DNA from: Endozoicomonas sp965198415
Lineage (GTDB): Bacteria; Pseudomonadota; Gammaproteobacteria; Pseudomonadales; Endozoicomonadaceae
Reading direction: 5' to 3'
DNA: 64,000 nucleotides
Assembly: GCA_965198415.1 (NCBI GenBank)
Contig: CBDAPN010000017.1
Span: 1-64,000 of the forward strand
Shown here: one piece after another, positions 27,122 to 36,670 of the stretch
Layout of the letters: the number at the start of each line of letters is the position of its first letter
Position numbering within the stretch: position 1 is the stretch's first letter
Program-made: the position numbers and the translations under genes
Notes under the pieces: generated by a model
Database searches by the model: none
What the model saw: the letters and a program-made list of their open reading frames with translations, nothing else
Told to the model about the DNA's origin: nothing

Positions 27122-28606
27122 GTGAGTGAACAAAAACGAGTCTTTGAGCAAAAGTCTCATGAAATTATCAAAGTTTATCGGCAAAGGATCGTACTGATAT
27201 TGGTGAGCGTGCTGGTGTTGCTCGGTTTCAATATTGACATGCTGGTGAATATTCTTTCTGCAAATCGGGTATTGAGCCTGATTATTACGACGGCTTTTTT
27301 AGTAGGCATACTTCTGTGCTGCCGAAACTTCTACCGTTTGCAGTGCGATTTTAAGGTACTTTGTGATTTAGATCACTTACTGATGGTTACGCGGAGCACG
27401 CTGGCGCTGCGACAATACAGCGGTAAAACTTATTTGACCAGCGAGCTGTATGAACGACTTGAGACAAGTATTGAGTTTGACGACGACGGTAATATGACCA
27501 GTGGCCTTAAGCCGGCTGCCGCCCGAAGTTTGATTGATATGGTCAAAAATGCTGTTGTTGAGCGTCGCACATTAATCGGTTATTTCAGTAGCTTATTGGT
27601 TTACCTTGGGTTGCTGGGAACGTTTATTGGCCTTTTTGCTACTGTAGGCTCCATCACCGGAATCATAGGTTTACTTTCTGCGGGTCTATCCGGAGAAGAC
27701 GATCTAACCAAAATGCTGGTTATGTTGATTCAGCAACTGGAGAAGCCGCTTTCGGGTATGAGCATTGCCTTTGGAACCTCGCTGGCAGGTCTTTGTGGCT
27801 CTATTGTTATCAGTGCACTGGCTATGAACGTTAACCGTGCCAGTGCATTGTTTGCCAAAATGTATTCCGACTGGCTCATTGAGTTTGTTTTAGCCAGAAA
27901 CGATCAGGGTGCGCCCAATACCGCAAACCGGAGCAATGCTGAACTATTCGCTGCGCTGGCACCGGGCGAAATTGACAAGCGCTTGGAGCAGCTCGTTCTA
28001 TCTAACGAGCAACAGTTATCGTTTATTGAGAGCCTTACAGATGTTCTTGAAAAGCAAGCAAAAGTTCTACAGTCCCAAGGAGAGCAACTTATTCAGCTCA
28101 GTCAAAAGGTGGTTGATAATCAGCTAGAGCAGCAACAGCAGCTGAGTCAGCAGTGGGATCGCCAGCATGCCTACCAGAGTCAGGCCACTACCATGCAAGA
28201 TGACAGTCTGGAGTTGCAAAGGCAGTTGCAGGCACAAAGTGAAGAGGGGAATCGGGCGCTGGTAGCCATTGCAGATCAGCTTAATCAGCTGCCGGATACT
28301 TTGGGTGCTTTCACTGCGGATCAGGTGCAGCAGGCAACTAAGGCTTTGGAGCAGTCATTAAGTCAGCGAATTTTTGGCTTCCTGAAACGTTATCTTCGTC
28401 GTCTTTTCCGCATTAATCGCCAGCACCGCCAGCAGCAGGTGGCGAGCCTGAGTCGTGAGATTCGCTCCAGTGAGCAAGCAATTAATGAAACTACCGAAAA
28501 ACAGCTTGCAGAGCAGATGAAGTCTATTCAGGGCAAGCAGGCGACGGTGATTATGAAATTGTTCCGCAGCATTCACCGCCTTTATCGACGCACTTTGAAC
28601 CGTTGA
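27122..28606 (+). CDS. MotA/SiiB-like inner-membrane protein
   Basis: 494 residues from GTG 27122 (AAAGGA upstream). TM helices at about 22-42 and 48-68, then a cytoplasmic stretch, then a MotA/TolQ/ExbB-type pair: SSLLVYLGLLGTFIGLFATV and PLSGMSIAFGTSLAGLCGSI. The GTFIGL and AFGTSLAGL motifs are those of proton-channel subunits. Beyond residue 270 is a long Gln-rich coiled coil ending in a basic tail. By context it pairs with the MotB-like protein encoded across the divergent promoter. ZorA of the Zorya defence system also has a MotA core with a long tail, but the rest of that system is absent, so the Sii-like reading is preferred. Confidence 0.87.
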   Translation: MSEQKRVFEQKSHEIIKVYRQRIVLILVSVLVLLGFNIDMLVNILSANRVLSLIITTAFLVGILLCCRNFYRLQCDFKVLCDLDHLLMVTRSTLALRQYSGKTYLTSELYERLETSIEFDDDGNMTSGLKPAAARSLIDMVKNAVVERRTLIGYFSSLLVYLGLLGTFIGLFATVGSITGIIGLLSAGLSGEDDLTKMLVMLIQQLEKPLSGMSIAFGTSLAGLCGSIVISALAMNVNRASALFAKMYSDWLIEFVLARNDQGAPNTANRSNAELFAALAPGEIDKRLEQLVLSNEQQLSFIESLTDVLEKQAKVLQSQGEQLIQLSQKVVDNQLEQQQQLSQQWDRQHAYQSQATTMQDDSLELQRQLQAQSEEGNRALVAIADQLNQLPDTLGAFTADQVQQATKALEQSLSQRIFGFLKRYLRRLFRINRQHRQQQVASLSREIRSSEQAINETTEKQLAEQMKSIQGKQATVIMKLFRSIHRLYRRTLNR

Positions 28607-28608
28607 AA

Positions 28609-30708
28609 CTATTTGCGTCTCTGGTGGTTCATAGCCGCCAGAACCTCATCTCTAGGGCCATCCGCCACCACCTTCCCATCGGCCAACACGATGATCCGGT
28701 CCACCAGTTGCAATAGGGTGGGGCGGTGAGTAATTAGCAGTAAGGTCTGTTTTTTATCGAGATAATCAGAGAACTGTTGGCAGAACAGCGACTCATGGTA
28801 GTTGTCAAAGGCGCTGGTGGGCTCATCCAGAATTAGCAGTTCACCGCCGTGCAGTATGGCTCTGGCAAGGTTGATGGCCTGCTGTTGACCCACGGATAAG
28901 TTTTGCCCCTGCTCGGTGATCCGGTGGTCGTAACCACCGGGGCATTGGCCTATAAATTTATCCAGCCCGACCAGTTTGCAGACACGTTCGAGAGATTGTT
29001 TTCCAGCCCCTGGGTTACCCATTAATAAGTTGCTGCCAATGGTTCCTGAAAACAGTGTGGGTTGTTGTCGGGCTACGCCCAGAAAACGGCGGTAGTCTTT
29101 TACGTTCAGTCGCTCCAAGGGAATCTGGTTGATGGTTATCTCACCGCTATCGGGCTGCAAGTTGGCCTGAAGCAGATCAATCAAGGTGCTTTTTCCTGAA
29201 CCGGATGCGCCAAGCAGTGCTACTCGCTCTGCGGGTTCTATGTTGAAGCTGATGTTGTCCAGTATTGGATGCACCGCACCGGGATAGCTGAAACTGAGGT
29301 TGTTAACCGCAATTTTGCTTTGCAAGGTGGTTAGGGGGTGGCGTAGGAGGCCGGGTTTTTCCTGCGACGTTTTTTTCTCAAAGAGCTGTTGTATTTCCTT
29401 GAGAGATTGCCGCGCCTGACTGATTCGGTTTAAGGCCATTGATAAGTTCGCCATTGGAGCGATGGCCCGGCTACCGAGAATAATGCAGGCAAACAGGCTG
29501 CCAGCGGCCAGTACACCGTCCTGAATCAACAGCACGCCAATTACCAGCATAAAAAAGACGACACTTTGAGAGGCTGTAGCCACCAGAGCGGTAATCATCG
29601 CCCCTGCTTGCTTGCTTTGAAATTCCCGACGACTAGAGCCCGCTACCAGTATTCGCCAGCGCGCCAAAATACCAGATGTTGTTGCCATTGAGCGAATTGT
29701 GTCCATGCCGTTGACGGTTTCGTGCAGAAAAGTCTGTTTATCGTGAGCATTGCGAACATTGGCGGCATTGCTGGCTTTGGATAGTTGGAAACTGACTAAA
29801 GAGAGGGTAATGAGCAGAAGTGCTATCGTAACGGGAATCCAGACCAATGGCCCTCCAATCCACCAGATGGCGAGGGAAAAAAGAACAAAGAAGGGAATGT
29901 CCAAAACCGACAGAAGCACTGAGCTGGAAATGCTCTCCCTTATGCGGGCAAAATCCTTGATCACTTGAATAACTTTCGCTGGCGAGGTGGTGAGCTGGTG
30001 CTTTTCCAGTGTTAATACTTTTTCCAGCAAACTGGTTTCGGCCTGATGGGTAATTGCCCGACAAGCGTCGTCAAGAAAGTAACTTCGCAGCCATCGCAGG
30101 ATGAAGTCCAGCGTCAGCACTATACCCATCCCGACGCTGATGGTGAGCAGGGTGTCCATCGCTTGCCCCGGCAGTACCTTGCCAAAGACAAAATGGGTAA
30201 AGATTGGTAGCCCCAAAGTGAACAGATTGATGAGCAGCGTGATCAGCAGCACTTGCAGGTACTGTGGCCACAGTCTGCCAATTTGTTGTTTTAGCCAGTG
30301 ACTGTTGGCGGGGCGGTTATGCTCTTTGTCTTTTTTGGGGTCTTGTGACAGTTGGTGGGTGATGCCGCAATAGTCTGCTTGCAGTTGATGCTCACTAAGC
30401 CAGTGCTCGGTACCGTCGGCTGCCATAATCCGATAGTTATGCCCCTGTCGTTCCTGTACCAGATAAAACGTTTTCTTATGCATTTGCAGCAGGCAGGGGA
30501 AGTGATCTTCTGTCAGTTCTGCCAGCTGAACTTGTTGGCGTTGGTGATAAAGGCCACGGGTGTCGGCGAGTCGGGCAAGGTGCTTTACGTCGAAAGGCTG
30601 CGAGGTGATGCTTTGGGCATAATCAGCAGGTAGCTCAACTCCCAATAACCGAGCCAGCAGTAGCACATTTTTTTCCAGGCTGGCCGATGGAGGCGTGTCG
30701 GTTTGCAT
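28609..30708 (-). CDS. Type I secretion ABC exporter, permease/ATPase with C39-like domain (SiiF/LapB-like)
   Basis: 699 residues. N-terminal C39-like domain (1-125) without the catalytic Cys, as in exporters of RTX proteins whose substrates are not cleaved. Six TM helices span about 155-430. The ATPase shows Walker A GASGSGKST, signature LSVGQQQAINLARAIL, Walker B LLILDEPTSAFD and the switch His in LLITHRPTL. It powers export of the RTX protein encoded just upstream on the same strand (44-base gap to its 3' end). Convergent with the MotA-like gene with a 2-base gap. Confidence 0.95.
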   Translation of the reverse strand: MQTDTPPSASLEKNVLLLARLLGVELPADYAQSITSQPFDVKHLARLADTRGLYHQRQQVQLAELTEDHFPCLLQMHKKTFYLVQERQGHNYRIMAADGTEHWLSEHQLQADYCGITHQLSQDPKKDKEHNRPANSHWLKQQIGRLWPQYLQVLLITLLINLFTLGLPIFTHFVFGKVLPGQAMDTLLTISVGMGIVLTLDFILRWLRSYFLDDACRAITHQAETSLLEKVLTLEKHQLTTSPAKVIQVIKDFARIRESISSSVLLSVLDIPFFVLFSLAIWWIGGPLVWIPVTIALLLITLSLVSFQLSKASNAANVRNAHDKQTFLHETVNGMDTIRSMATTSGILARWRILVAGSSRREFQSKQAGAMITALVATASQSVVFFMLVIGVLLIQDGVLAAGSLFACIILGSRAIAPMANLSMALNRISQARQSLKEIQQLFEKKTSQEKPGLLRHPLTTLQSKIAVNNLSFSYPGAVHPILDNISFNIEPAERVALLGASGSGKSTLIDLLQANLQPDSGEITINQIPLERLNVKDYRRFLGVARQQPTLFSGTIGSNLLMGNPGAGKQSLERVCKLVGLDKFIGQCPGGYDHRITEQGQNLSVGQQQAINLARAILHGGELLILDEPTSAFDNYHESLFCQQFSDYLDKKQTLLLITHRPTLLQLVDRIIVLADGKVVADGPRDEVLAAMNHQRRK

Positions 30709-30752
30709 AAGTCATCCGTTGACTTGTTTGATTGAGACTGCTTACTTTTAGT

Positions 30753-31370
30753 TTAAACGATGTACACCGTTATTGTGTGTGAGCCTGAGTCGTCATCGGG
30801 CGGGTCATAGCGGAAGCTTTGGTTTTCTGTAACGGTTGCGCCATTCACGGTGATGGTGTCTGTGGAATCGACTTTGATTTCTAACTGATTGCCTTCACCG
30901 GTAAGGGATGAGAAATCATCATTGGATAAAGCAATGGTATCGCTACCGTTCTTAGAAAAGTCGAGGGTTTCGATATTATCAATAATTGAGCCAAAATCGC
31001 TTAAGTTAAAGTTGCCGGCTTTTGTGCTGTGTAATGTGTCGGAGCCGGCTCCGCCATCAAGTTTGGTATTGGTTCCTTTTATGTCTGAGAAATCGATTTT
31101 CAGAAAATCGATTTTCAGAGTATCGTCTCCCCCGCCCGCATCAATATGGCGGCCTTGGTCGCCAGTCAGGGTGTCTGTGTACTTAGTTCCGATAACCTTT
31201 TCGATGGAGTACATGGTTTCTTTTTGACCTTCGCCATTGTTACGAATTTTAAAAGAGTTACTATAGGTAAAGTCGACTTCAACGCCTCCGGTTTCTAAAT
31301 CTGAAAAGTCAATCGTATCAAATCCGCCCTCACCCGGTTTAGAGATGTCTTGTGTTGTTATTTCCACCAA
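30753..31370 (-). CDS. C-terminal part of the RTX protein with secretion signal (separated by frameshift)
   Basis: 205 residues in a different frame from the preceding fragment. It reads on logically: KPGEGGFDTIDFSDLETGG, a DTLTGDQGRHIDAGGGDDTL repeat, and an uncleaved C-terminal type I signal (TITVNGATV ... SHTITVYIV). Joining it needs removal of one base near 31361-31370 (GGTGGAAAT region on the minus strand). The first Met here is therefore artificial; the natural protein would flow in from the fragment upstream. If the frameshift is real, the main RTX product lacks its export signal. Confidence 0.8.
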   Translation of the reverse strand: MVEITTQDISKPGEGGFDTIDFSDLETGGVEVDFTYSNSFKIRNNGEGQKETMYSIEKVIGTKYTDTLTGDQGRHIDAGGGDDTLKIDFLKIDFSDIKGTNTKLDGGAGSDTLHSTKAGNFNLSDFGSIIDNIETLDFSKNGSDTIALSNDDFSSLTGEGNQLEIKVDSTDTITVNGATVTENQSFRYDPPDDDSGSHTITVYIV

Positions 31371-31890
31371 CGAATGTATCTATACCAGTGCCACCATAAA
31401 AAATGTCGTCACCCTCTCCGCCTTGCAGAGTGTCATAACCGATGCCGCCTTTGATTATGTCGTTACCTTTACCGCCGTATAGTTTGTCGTTACCTTCTCC
31501 GCCTTCGAGGGTGTCGTTACCATCTAGCCCTTTTAATACGTTTTCCTGAGAATTGCCAATTAAAGTGTCGTCGTGGTTGGTGCCGTTAATATTTTCAACT
31601 CTTTTGAGTTTCTCTTCCTCACCATTGACCGTGCCGTAGCCGTTATTGTTTAACGTGACTTTGATACTTGCGGACCACCCCTCGTAAATGACTGTGTCAA
31701 GACCGGAACCACCAATAATTTTGTCGCTAATGTTGTCGCTGGTAAATGTGTCGTTGCCGTTACCGCCGTCCATGGTGTTATTTTCGCCAGAGCTGGTAAA
31801 TGTATCGTCTCCGTCACCGCCGTATAGTTTGTTGTTGTCACCAAACGTTGTAAACGCGTCATTGCCGTTACCGCCGTACGTTATTTTTCC
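31339..31890 (-). CDS. Middle RTX fragment (frameshifted)
   Basis: About 180 residues of RTX nonapeptides (KITYGGNGNDAFTTFGDNN, KLYGGDGDDTFTSSGENN, KLYGGKGNDIIKGGIGYD) that continue the main RTX frame after a single extra base in an A5 tract (plus-strand T5 at 31884-31888). It ends in VGGNNNTRHL after a second +1 shift. Taken with the flanking pieces it forms one gene of about 5.9 kb. Confidence 0.8.
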   Translation of the reverse strand, partial: GKITYGGNGNDAFTTFGDNNKLYGGDGDDTFTSSGENNTMDGGNGNDTFTSDNISDKIIGGSGLDTVIYEGWSASIKVTLNNNGYGTVNGEEEKLKRVENINGTNHDDTLIGNSQENVLKGLDGNDTLEGGEGNDKLYGGKGNDIIKGGIGYDTLQGGEGDDIFYGGTGIDTFVGGNNNTRHL

Positions 31891-34800
31891 CGCTACCACC
31901 CATGGTGTTTGTATTGCCATTACTTGTGAATGAGTCGTTGCCGTTGTCGCCGTGCAGTTCGTTTTCGTCACCCTGGCTTATGAGTGTATCGTTGCCATTG
32001 CCACCGTGGATTTTGTCTGTGCCGGTGAGGCCATTGAGATAGTCGTTTCCATCGCCACCATAAAGCTCATTGGCTTTGGAATCTCCTGTCAGGTTGTCGC
32101 TATTTTGGGTGCCGATGATGATTTCAATGTTACGCAAATAGTCCAGATTAGCTGTATTATCGTTGGCAATGTAAGTGGCCTGTTGTTGGGCAAGGCTGGC
32201 AGTCACGCTTCCTTTTACATCCATTTTGCTAAAGTCAACGGTGTCTGTGCCCTCGTGGCCGTCCATGACGTTATTGCTGGCGCTGCCAATAAATGTGTCA
32301 TTACCCTGAGTGCCAATAATGCCTTCAATGCTGAATAGTGAGTCGGTTTCGGTGTCGCTTAGTTCGAGCTTTGAGTTGCCTTCAATGTCTGCTAAGTTGA
32401 AGGTTCGTCCTGTGACTAGATAGGAGTAATCAGCGGAGTCTGTGCCTTCACCACCACGAAGTGTGTCGTTACCCTGCGCTCCTTTTAGGGTGTCATCTCC
32501 ATCGCCGCCTTCGAGCGTATCGTTACCGATGCCGCCATCGAGGGTGTCATTGCCGTCGCCTCCTGTAATTACGTCATTACCCTTGCCGCCTTCGAGCGTA
32601 TCGTCACCGATGCCGCCATCAAGGGTATCACCTCCATCGCCGCCATCAAGGGTGTCATTGCCGTCGCCTCCTGTAATTACGTCATTACCATTGCCGCCTT
32701 CGAGCGTATCGTCACCGATGCCGCCATCAAGGGTGTCACCTCCATCGCCGCCATCAAGGATGTCATTGCCGTCGCCTCCTGTAATCACGTCATTACCATT
32801 GCCGCCTTTAATTTGGTCAATACCTGCAAGGCCAGACAAAACGTTATCCTGATCATCACCGACGATTACGTCATCATTTTCTGAGCCAGTAAGATTTTGA
32901 ATGTTGATCAGTGTGTCGGTTCCAGCGCTGCTGGTCACTTTGCTCTTAGACAGGTCAGCATTGATTCCTTCTTGGTAGTTACTGTAATTCACCAAATTTG
33001 TGCCTTCGCCGCCATCAAAAGTGTCGCTGCCTTTGCTGGCGATGAATGTATCGTCCCCTTTATTACCGAAGAGTGTGTCGTCTCCTGCTTTGCCGTCAAG
33101 GGTGTCGTTGCCGTCACCGCCGGTTAGAGTGTTGGTTCGATGATCACCGGTAAGCTGGTCATCGAAGCGACTGCCTGTGAGGTTTTCAATGTTGGTAAAC
33201 TGATCCACACTGTCGATGCTGTTAAACGCATACGACGCCTTGCCATTACTCAGGCTAGCGTTTACGGCAGAAGTGATTTCATTGCGGGCAAAGCTGATGG
33301 TATCTTCACCTCCCTGACCGTCAAAGCGGTTATTGTTGGCATCACCACTGAACGTGTCGTTAGCTTGTGAGCCAACAATGTTTTCAATGGAGGTCAATGT
33401 GTCGGTGTCGCCGTAGCCGTCGGTTACGGTGGCGGCGCCATTGTCGAGGGTTACTGTGATGCCCTTGTCTTGTTCTGAGTAATTAGCGGTGTCTGTACCT
33501 TCACCACCTGTTAATGTGTCGTCGCCTTTACCGCCGAATAGCTCATCGTTGCCCGCACCGCCGTTAAGCGTGTCTGCTCCGGCACCGCCACTGATGAGGT
33601 CATTGCCCTCAAGGCCTATTAACACATTGTTTTGGTCATTACCGGTAATGTTGTCGTCAAATGCCGTAGCAGTGAGGTTTTCAATGTTTATAAGTGTGTC
33701 TTTCTTTTCGGCTATACCGCTGGTCACTGTCTCGCTTTCTAAGTTGGCATCAATGCCCCACTGATGGCTGTTGTAATTCACCGTATCGGTGTTTTCGCCA
33801 CCATCAAAAGTGTCGCTGCCGTTGCTGGCGATGAATGTATCGTCCCCTTCATTACCGAAGAGTGTGTCGTTTCCTTCTTTGCCGTCAAGGGTGTCGTTGC
33901 CGTCACCGCCGGTTAGCGTGTTATTGCCACTATCACCGCTGAGCTGGTCATTGAAGCGACTGCCTGTGAGATTTTCAATGTTGGTAAACTGATCCACACT
34001 GTTGGTGCTGTTAAATGCATACGAGGCCTTGCCAGTACTCAGGCTGGCGTTTACGGCAGAAGTGATTTCATTGCGGGCAAAGCTGATGGTATCTTTACCT
34101 TCCTGACCATCAAACCAGTTGTTGTTGCTGTCGCCACTGAAGGTGTCATTTGCTTGGGTGCCAACCACGTTTTCAATTTCAATTAGTTGATCCTCACCAC
34201 CAGAGTCATCGGTTACGGTGGCCTTGCCTGCACTGAGTAGTACCTCAATACCTTTTTCTGTTTGCGAGGCGTAATTTACCGTGTCGGTGCCTGCACCGCC
34301 GTTTAGGGTATCGTTGCCGTTGCCACCAATTAAGGTGTCGTTGCCAGTGTTACCCTCAAGGCGGTTGTCGTCGCTGTTACCGGTCAGGGTGTCATTACGC
34401 AGGGTGCCGATGATGTTTTCAATGCTGGTTAACTGATCGTCATCACTGGCGTTGCCGGTGGTTACTGTCCCTATGGCCAGATCGGCGGTAATGGCTTCGT
34501 AGCGGTCACTGTAATTAGCGGTATCAGTGCCCTCGCCGCCGTTTAGGGTATCGTTGCCTAAACCGGCGTAGAGTATGTCATTGTTTTCGCCGCCGTTGAG
34601 AACGTCATCTCCGTAATCGCCCTTGAGGGTGTCTTCGCCGGTGCCGCCGCTTAGGGTATCGTTACCGAGCCCACCAAGCAGGGCGTCGTTATTATCACCG
34701 CCTTCAAGAGTGTCATCGCCGTCCCCGCCACTGAGCGTGTCGTCATCGGCGCCGCCCTTGAGGATATCATCGCCTCGTCCACCGTAGAGCTGGTCGTTGC

Positions 34801-36670
34801 CTTGGGCGCCGTTTAACGTGTCGTCACCCTTATCACCGTTTAATGTGTCGTTGCCGTTATTACCGTTAAGGGTGTCGTCACCTTCATTACCGCTTAATGT
34901 GTCGTTGCCTTCATCACCGTTGAGGAGGTCGTTATCCTCGCCACCATTTAACGTGTCGTTGCCAGCACCGCCAGCAAGAGTGTCTTTGCCATTGCCGCCT
35001 TGCAGTGTATCGTTTCCTGCGCCGCCGTTGAGTGTGTCGTCACCTAGGCCACCGTTCAGGGTGTTATCAACAGCATTACCCGTCATCTGGTCTGCAAAAC
35101 GGGTTCCGATGATGTTTTCAATGTTGATTATTGTGTCCGTAAACCCGTTTCCGTCGGTGGCTTTGCCGTCAGTAAGGTTAACGTTAACTCCGATAGTGAT
35201 GGGGTCGTTGGCGCTGTCGCGAAAATCCACAGTATCACTGCCCGCACCGCCATCAAGGTAGTCATTGCCCGTCCCGCCTTTAATGACGTCATCACCGGCT
35301 CCGGCATTCACCTGATCGTCGCCAACACCAGCGTCAATAGTGTCTGCTCCTCTTCCCGTGCGAATATCATCGTTGTTGTGGGACAGATTGAACACCAAGG
35401 CGGGTTTGCCATTGAGCTCTGCCTGTAAATCGTCCACATTTCGGGTGGAGACTGCATAGGCGGGCAGTCTAAAAACTTCCGGTAACCGACCAGTTTCTGG
35501 TTTGAACTGAACATCAAAAACCAAACCGAAGCTGGTGGCTATTGGGTTGGCATCAATGGGGTAGGTGATAACAAAATCTTTGGTGTTAATTAACCAGTGC
35601 TCTGAGGTTTCAGCGGTAGCTGCAATCTGTTTGGCGCTTTCTACAGTCCAGCCTTCTGGTAAGCCGAAAAGCTTGACTTGCTGTACAGTGTTACCAATTC
35701 CGGAACTGTCGATGGTCAGCAGGCGGGATATTGAATCCGCTGAAAAGTATTGCGGGTTATCACCTTGTACCGTCAAACCTGTGGTGTTCTCGGAGAAATC
35801 AATAACTTCATCATTCAGTTGCAAATTATATGACGTGTTGCTGGTGGATTCCTTAGAGCCACCACCGCCAAGATATTCGCTGCTGCTCTTGATTCCGGCA
35901 ATGTTATTTAAGGCAACGTTAAACGTAGCGCCTGGGCTAGAATCGTTGTTGTTAATGCTGACGTCGGTGGTGGCTTCTGGCAGGCCAACAAACGGGTCTT
36001 TTGTCGCCGGGGGAGTTACTGGGTCGTTAGCAATTTGTTGAGGCTGTCTTGCTGTTGCTTCAAGCTGGTTGCTGATCTCCTCAAGCTCTTTTTGAAAAGC
36101 AGACAACATATCCTGCTCTTCAGGCGCACTCGGACTCATGTCGCTTTGTAATTCTTCCATGGCTTTGGAGAAATCTTCGCTGAACGATTCGGCTTCATCC
36201 AAAGGCTCCGGTACATTAACAGGCGTGGTTGCGTTGAGCTCGGAATGCTCCATCACTTCTTCGGAGTGCTCAGTTACTTCTTCGGGGGGATCTGCTGGAA
36301 ATTCGTAAGATTTCGGTGGTAAAAAGGTGGAGTCTTCTGTTTCTTCCCCGAAGGGCATGGCGTGTTGAATATCGTGGGTGCCCTGGAAGTTGGCACGGGA
36401 GATAAACTGATCGCCGTTTAACACCTCACCGTTGGAAAAAGCCAGCTGCACCGACTGCCCGGTTGCTGTGTTGATGCCCCCCATCAGTATCATGTGCTCG
36501 GTTCCATCGGGCATAATAACAACAAAATCTGGCCCGCGGATCTCCATTTTTACATCTTCAGAAGAGGCTGCAATGATGTAGTTCCCGCTTGGTGAGGGTA
36601 TTAATGCTTTGGTCGACTCGCTGCTTGCCCAATGGTTTGAGTGGTCGGGCTTAGATTGGCGATTTTCCAT
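31868..36670 (-). CDS. Giant RTX repeat protein, type I secretion substrate/adhesin candidate (main frame)
   Basis: About 1600 residues from ATG 36670 (AGGGA upstream; preferred to 36703). With the two fragments downstream the whole is about 1970 residues. N-terminus: a compact domain (SPSGNYIIAASSEDVKMEI, PDFVVIMPDGTEHMILMGG), a low-complexity acidic region (about 95-215), a beta domain (about 280-420), then about 1150 residues of calcium-binding GGxGxDxLx nonapeptides in blocks separated by EALTADLAIGTVTTG-like spacer domains. No catalytic domain is apparent, so a surface adhesin or matrix protein is more likely than a lipase or protease. It is encoded next to its exporter and is the probable SiiE counterpart, though much smaller and built of RTX rather than Ig repeats. 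Confidence 0.88.
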   Translation of the reverse strand: MENRQSKPDHSNHWASSESTKALIPSPSGNYIIAASSEDVKMEIRGPDFVVIMPDGTEHMILMGGINTATGQSVQLAFSNGEVLNGDQFISRANFQGTHDIQHAMPFGEETEDSTFLPPKSYEFPADPPEEVTEHSEEVMEHSELNATTPVNVPEPLDEAESFSEDFSKAMEELQSDMSPSAPEEQDMLSAFQKELEEISNQLEATARQPQQIANDPVTPPATKDPFVGLPEATTDVSINNNDSSPGATFNVALNNIAGIKSSSEYLGGGGSKESTSNTSYNLQLNDEVIDFSENTTGLTVQGDNPQYFSADSISRLLTIDSSGIGNTVQQVKLFGLPEGWTVESAKQIAATAETSEHWLINTKDFVITYPIDANPIATSFGLVFDVQFKPETGRLPEVFRLPAYAVSTRNVDDLQAELNGKPALVFNLSHNNDDIRTGRGADTIDAGVGDDQVNAGAGDDVIKGGTGNDYLDGGAGSDTVDFRDSANDPITIGVNVNLTDGKATDGNGFTDTIINIENIIGTRFADQMTGNAVDNTLNGGLGDDTLNGGAGNDTLQGGNGKDTLAGGAGNDTLNGGEDNDLLNGDEGNDTLSGNEGDDTLNGNNGNDTLNGDKGDDTLNGAQGNDQLYGGRGDDILKGGADDDTLSGGDGDDTLEGGDNNDALLGGLGNDTLSGGTGEDTLKGDYGDDVLNGGENNDILYAGLGNDTLNGGEGTDTANYSDRYEAITADLAIGTVTTGNASDDDQLTSIENIIGTLRNDTLTGNSDDNRLEGNTGNDTLIGGNGNDTLNGGAGTDTVNYASQTEKGIEVLLSAGKATVTDDSGGEDQLIEIENVVGTQANDTFSGDSNNNWFDGQEGKDTISFARNEITSAVNASLSTGKASYAFNSTNSVDQFTNIENLTGSRFNDQLSGDSGNNTLTGGDGNDTLDGKEGNDTLFGNEGDDTFIASNGSDTFDGGENTDTVNYNSHQWGIDANLESETVTSGIAEKKDTLINIENLTATAFDDNITGNDQNNVLIGLEGNDLISGGAGADTLNGGAGNDELFGGKGDDTLTGGEGTDTANYSEQDKGITVTLDNGAATVTDGYGDTDTLTSIENIVGSQANDTFSGDANNNRFDGQGGEDTISFARNEITSAVNASLSNGKASYAFNSIDSVDQFTNIENLTGSRFDDQLTGDHRTNTLTGGDGNDTLDGKAGDDTLFGNKGDDTFIASKGSDTFDGGEGTNLVNYSNYQEGINADLSKSKVTSSAGTDTLINIQNLTGSENDDVIVGDDQDNVLSGLAGIDQIKGGNGNDVITGGDGNDILDGGDGGDTLDGGIGDDTLEGGNGNDVITGGDGNDTLDGGDGGDTLDGGIGDDTLEGGKGNDVITGGDGNDTLDGGIGNDTLEGGDGDDTLKGAQGNDTLRGGEGTDSADYSYLVTGRTFNLADIEGNSKLELSDTETDSLFSIEGIIGTQGNDTFIGSASNNVMDGHEGTDTVDFSKMDVKGSVTASLAQQQATYIANDNTANLDYLRNIEIIIGTQNSDNLTGDSKANELYGGDGNDYLNGLTGTDKIHGGNGNDTLISQGDENELHGDNGNDSFTSNGNTNTMGGSGKNNVRR
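32561..32808. repeat. 108-bp tandem repeats in the RTX gene
   Basis: The string tcctgtaatt recurs at 32561 and 32669, and as tcctgtaatc at 32777, exactly 108 bases apart, with nearly identical DNA between. Each unit encodes 36 residues, i.e. four nonapeptides including GNDVITGGDGNDTLDGGDGG. Such units can gain or lose copies by slippage while keeping frame. Confidence 0.85.
33130..34160. repeat. Two copies of a 789-bp block in the RTX gene
   Basis: The DNA around 33301 (tatcttcacctccctgacc) recurs at 34090, a period of 789 bases or 263 residues. Both copies encode DTISFARNEITSAVNASLS, KASYAFNS, SVDQFTNIENLTGSRF and GNDTLDGK. It is an in-frame internal duplication with some divergence. Confidence 0.8.

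Noticed and set aside
27122..28606. ZorA of a Zorya defence system
   Set aside because: No zorC/D/E genes nearby; type I exporter context fits a Sii-like role better.
32561..32808. 108-bp repeats as a CRISPR or satellite
   Set aside because: They are in frame and encode RTX nonapeptides.
32442..35261. Ser/Pro-rich plus-strand frames opposite the RTX gene
   Set aside because: They are complements of GGxGxD codons; repeat bias keeps them open.
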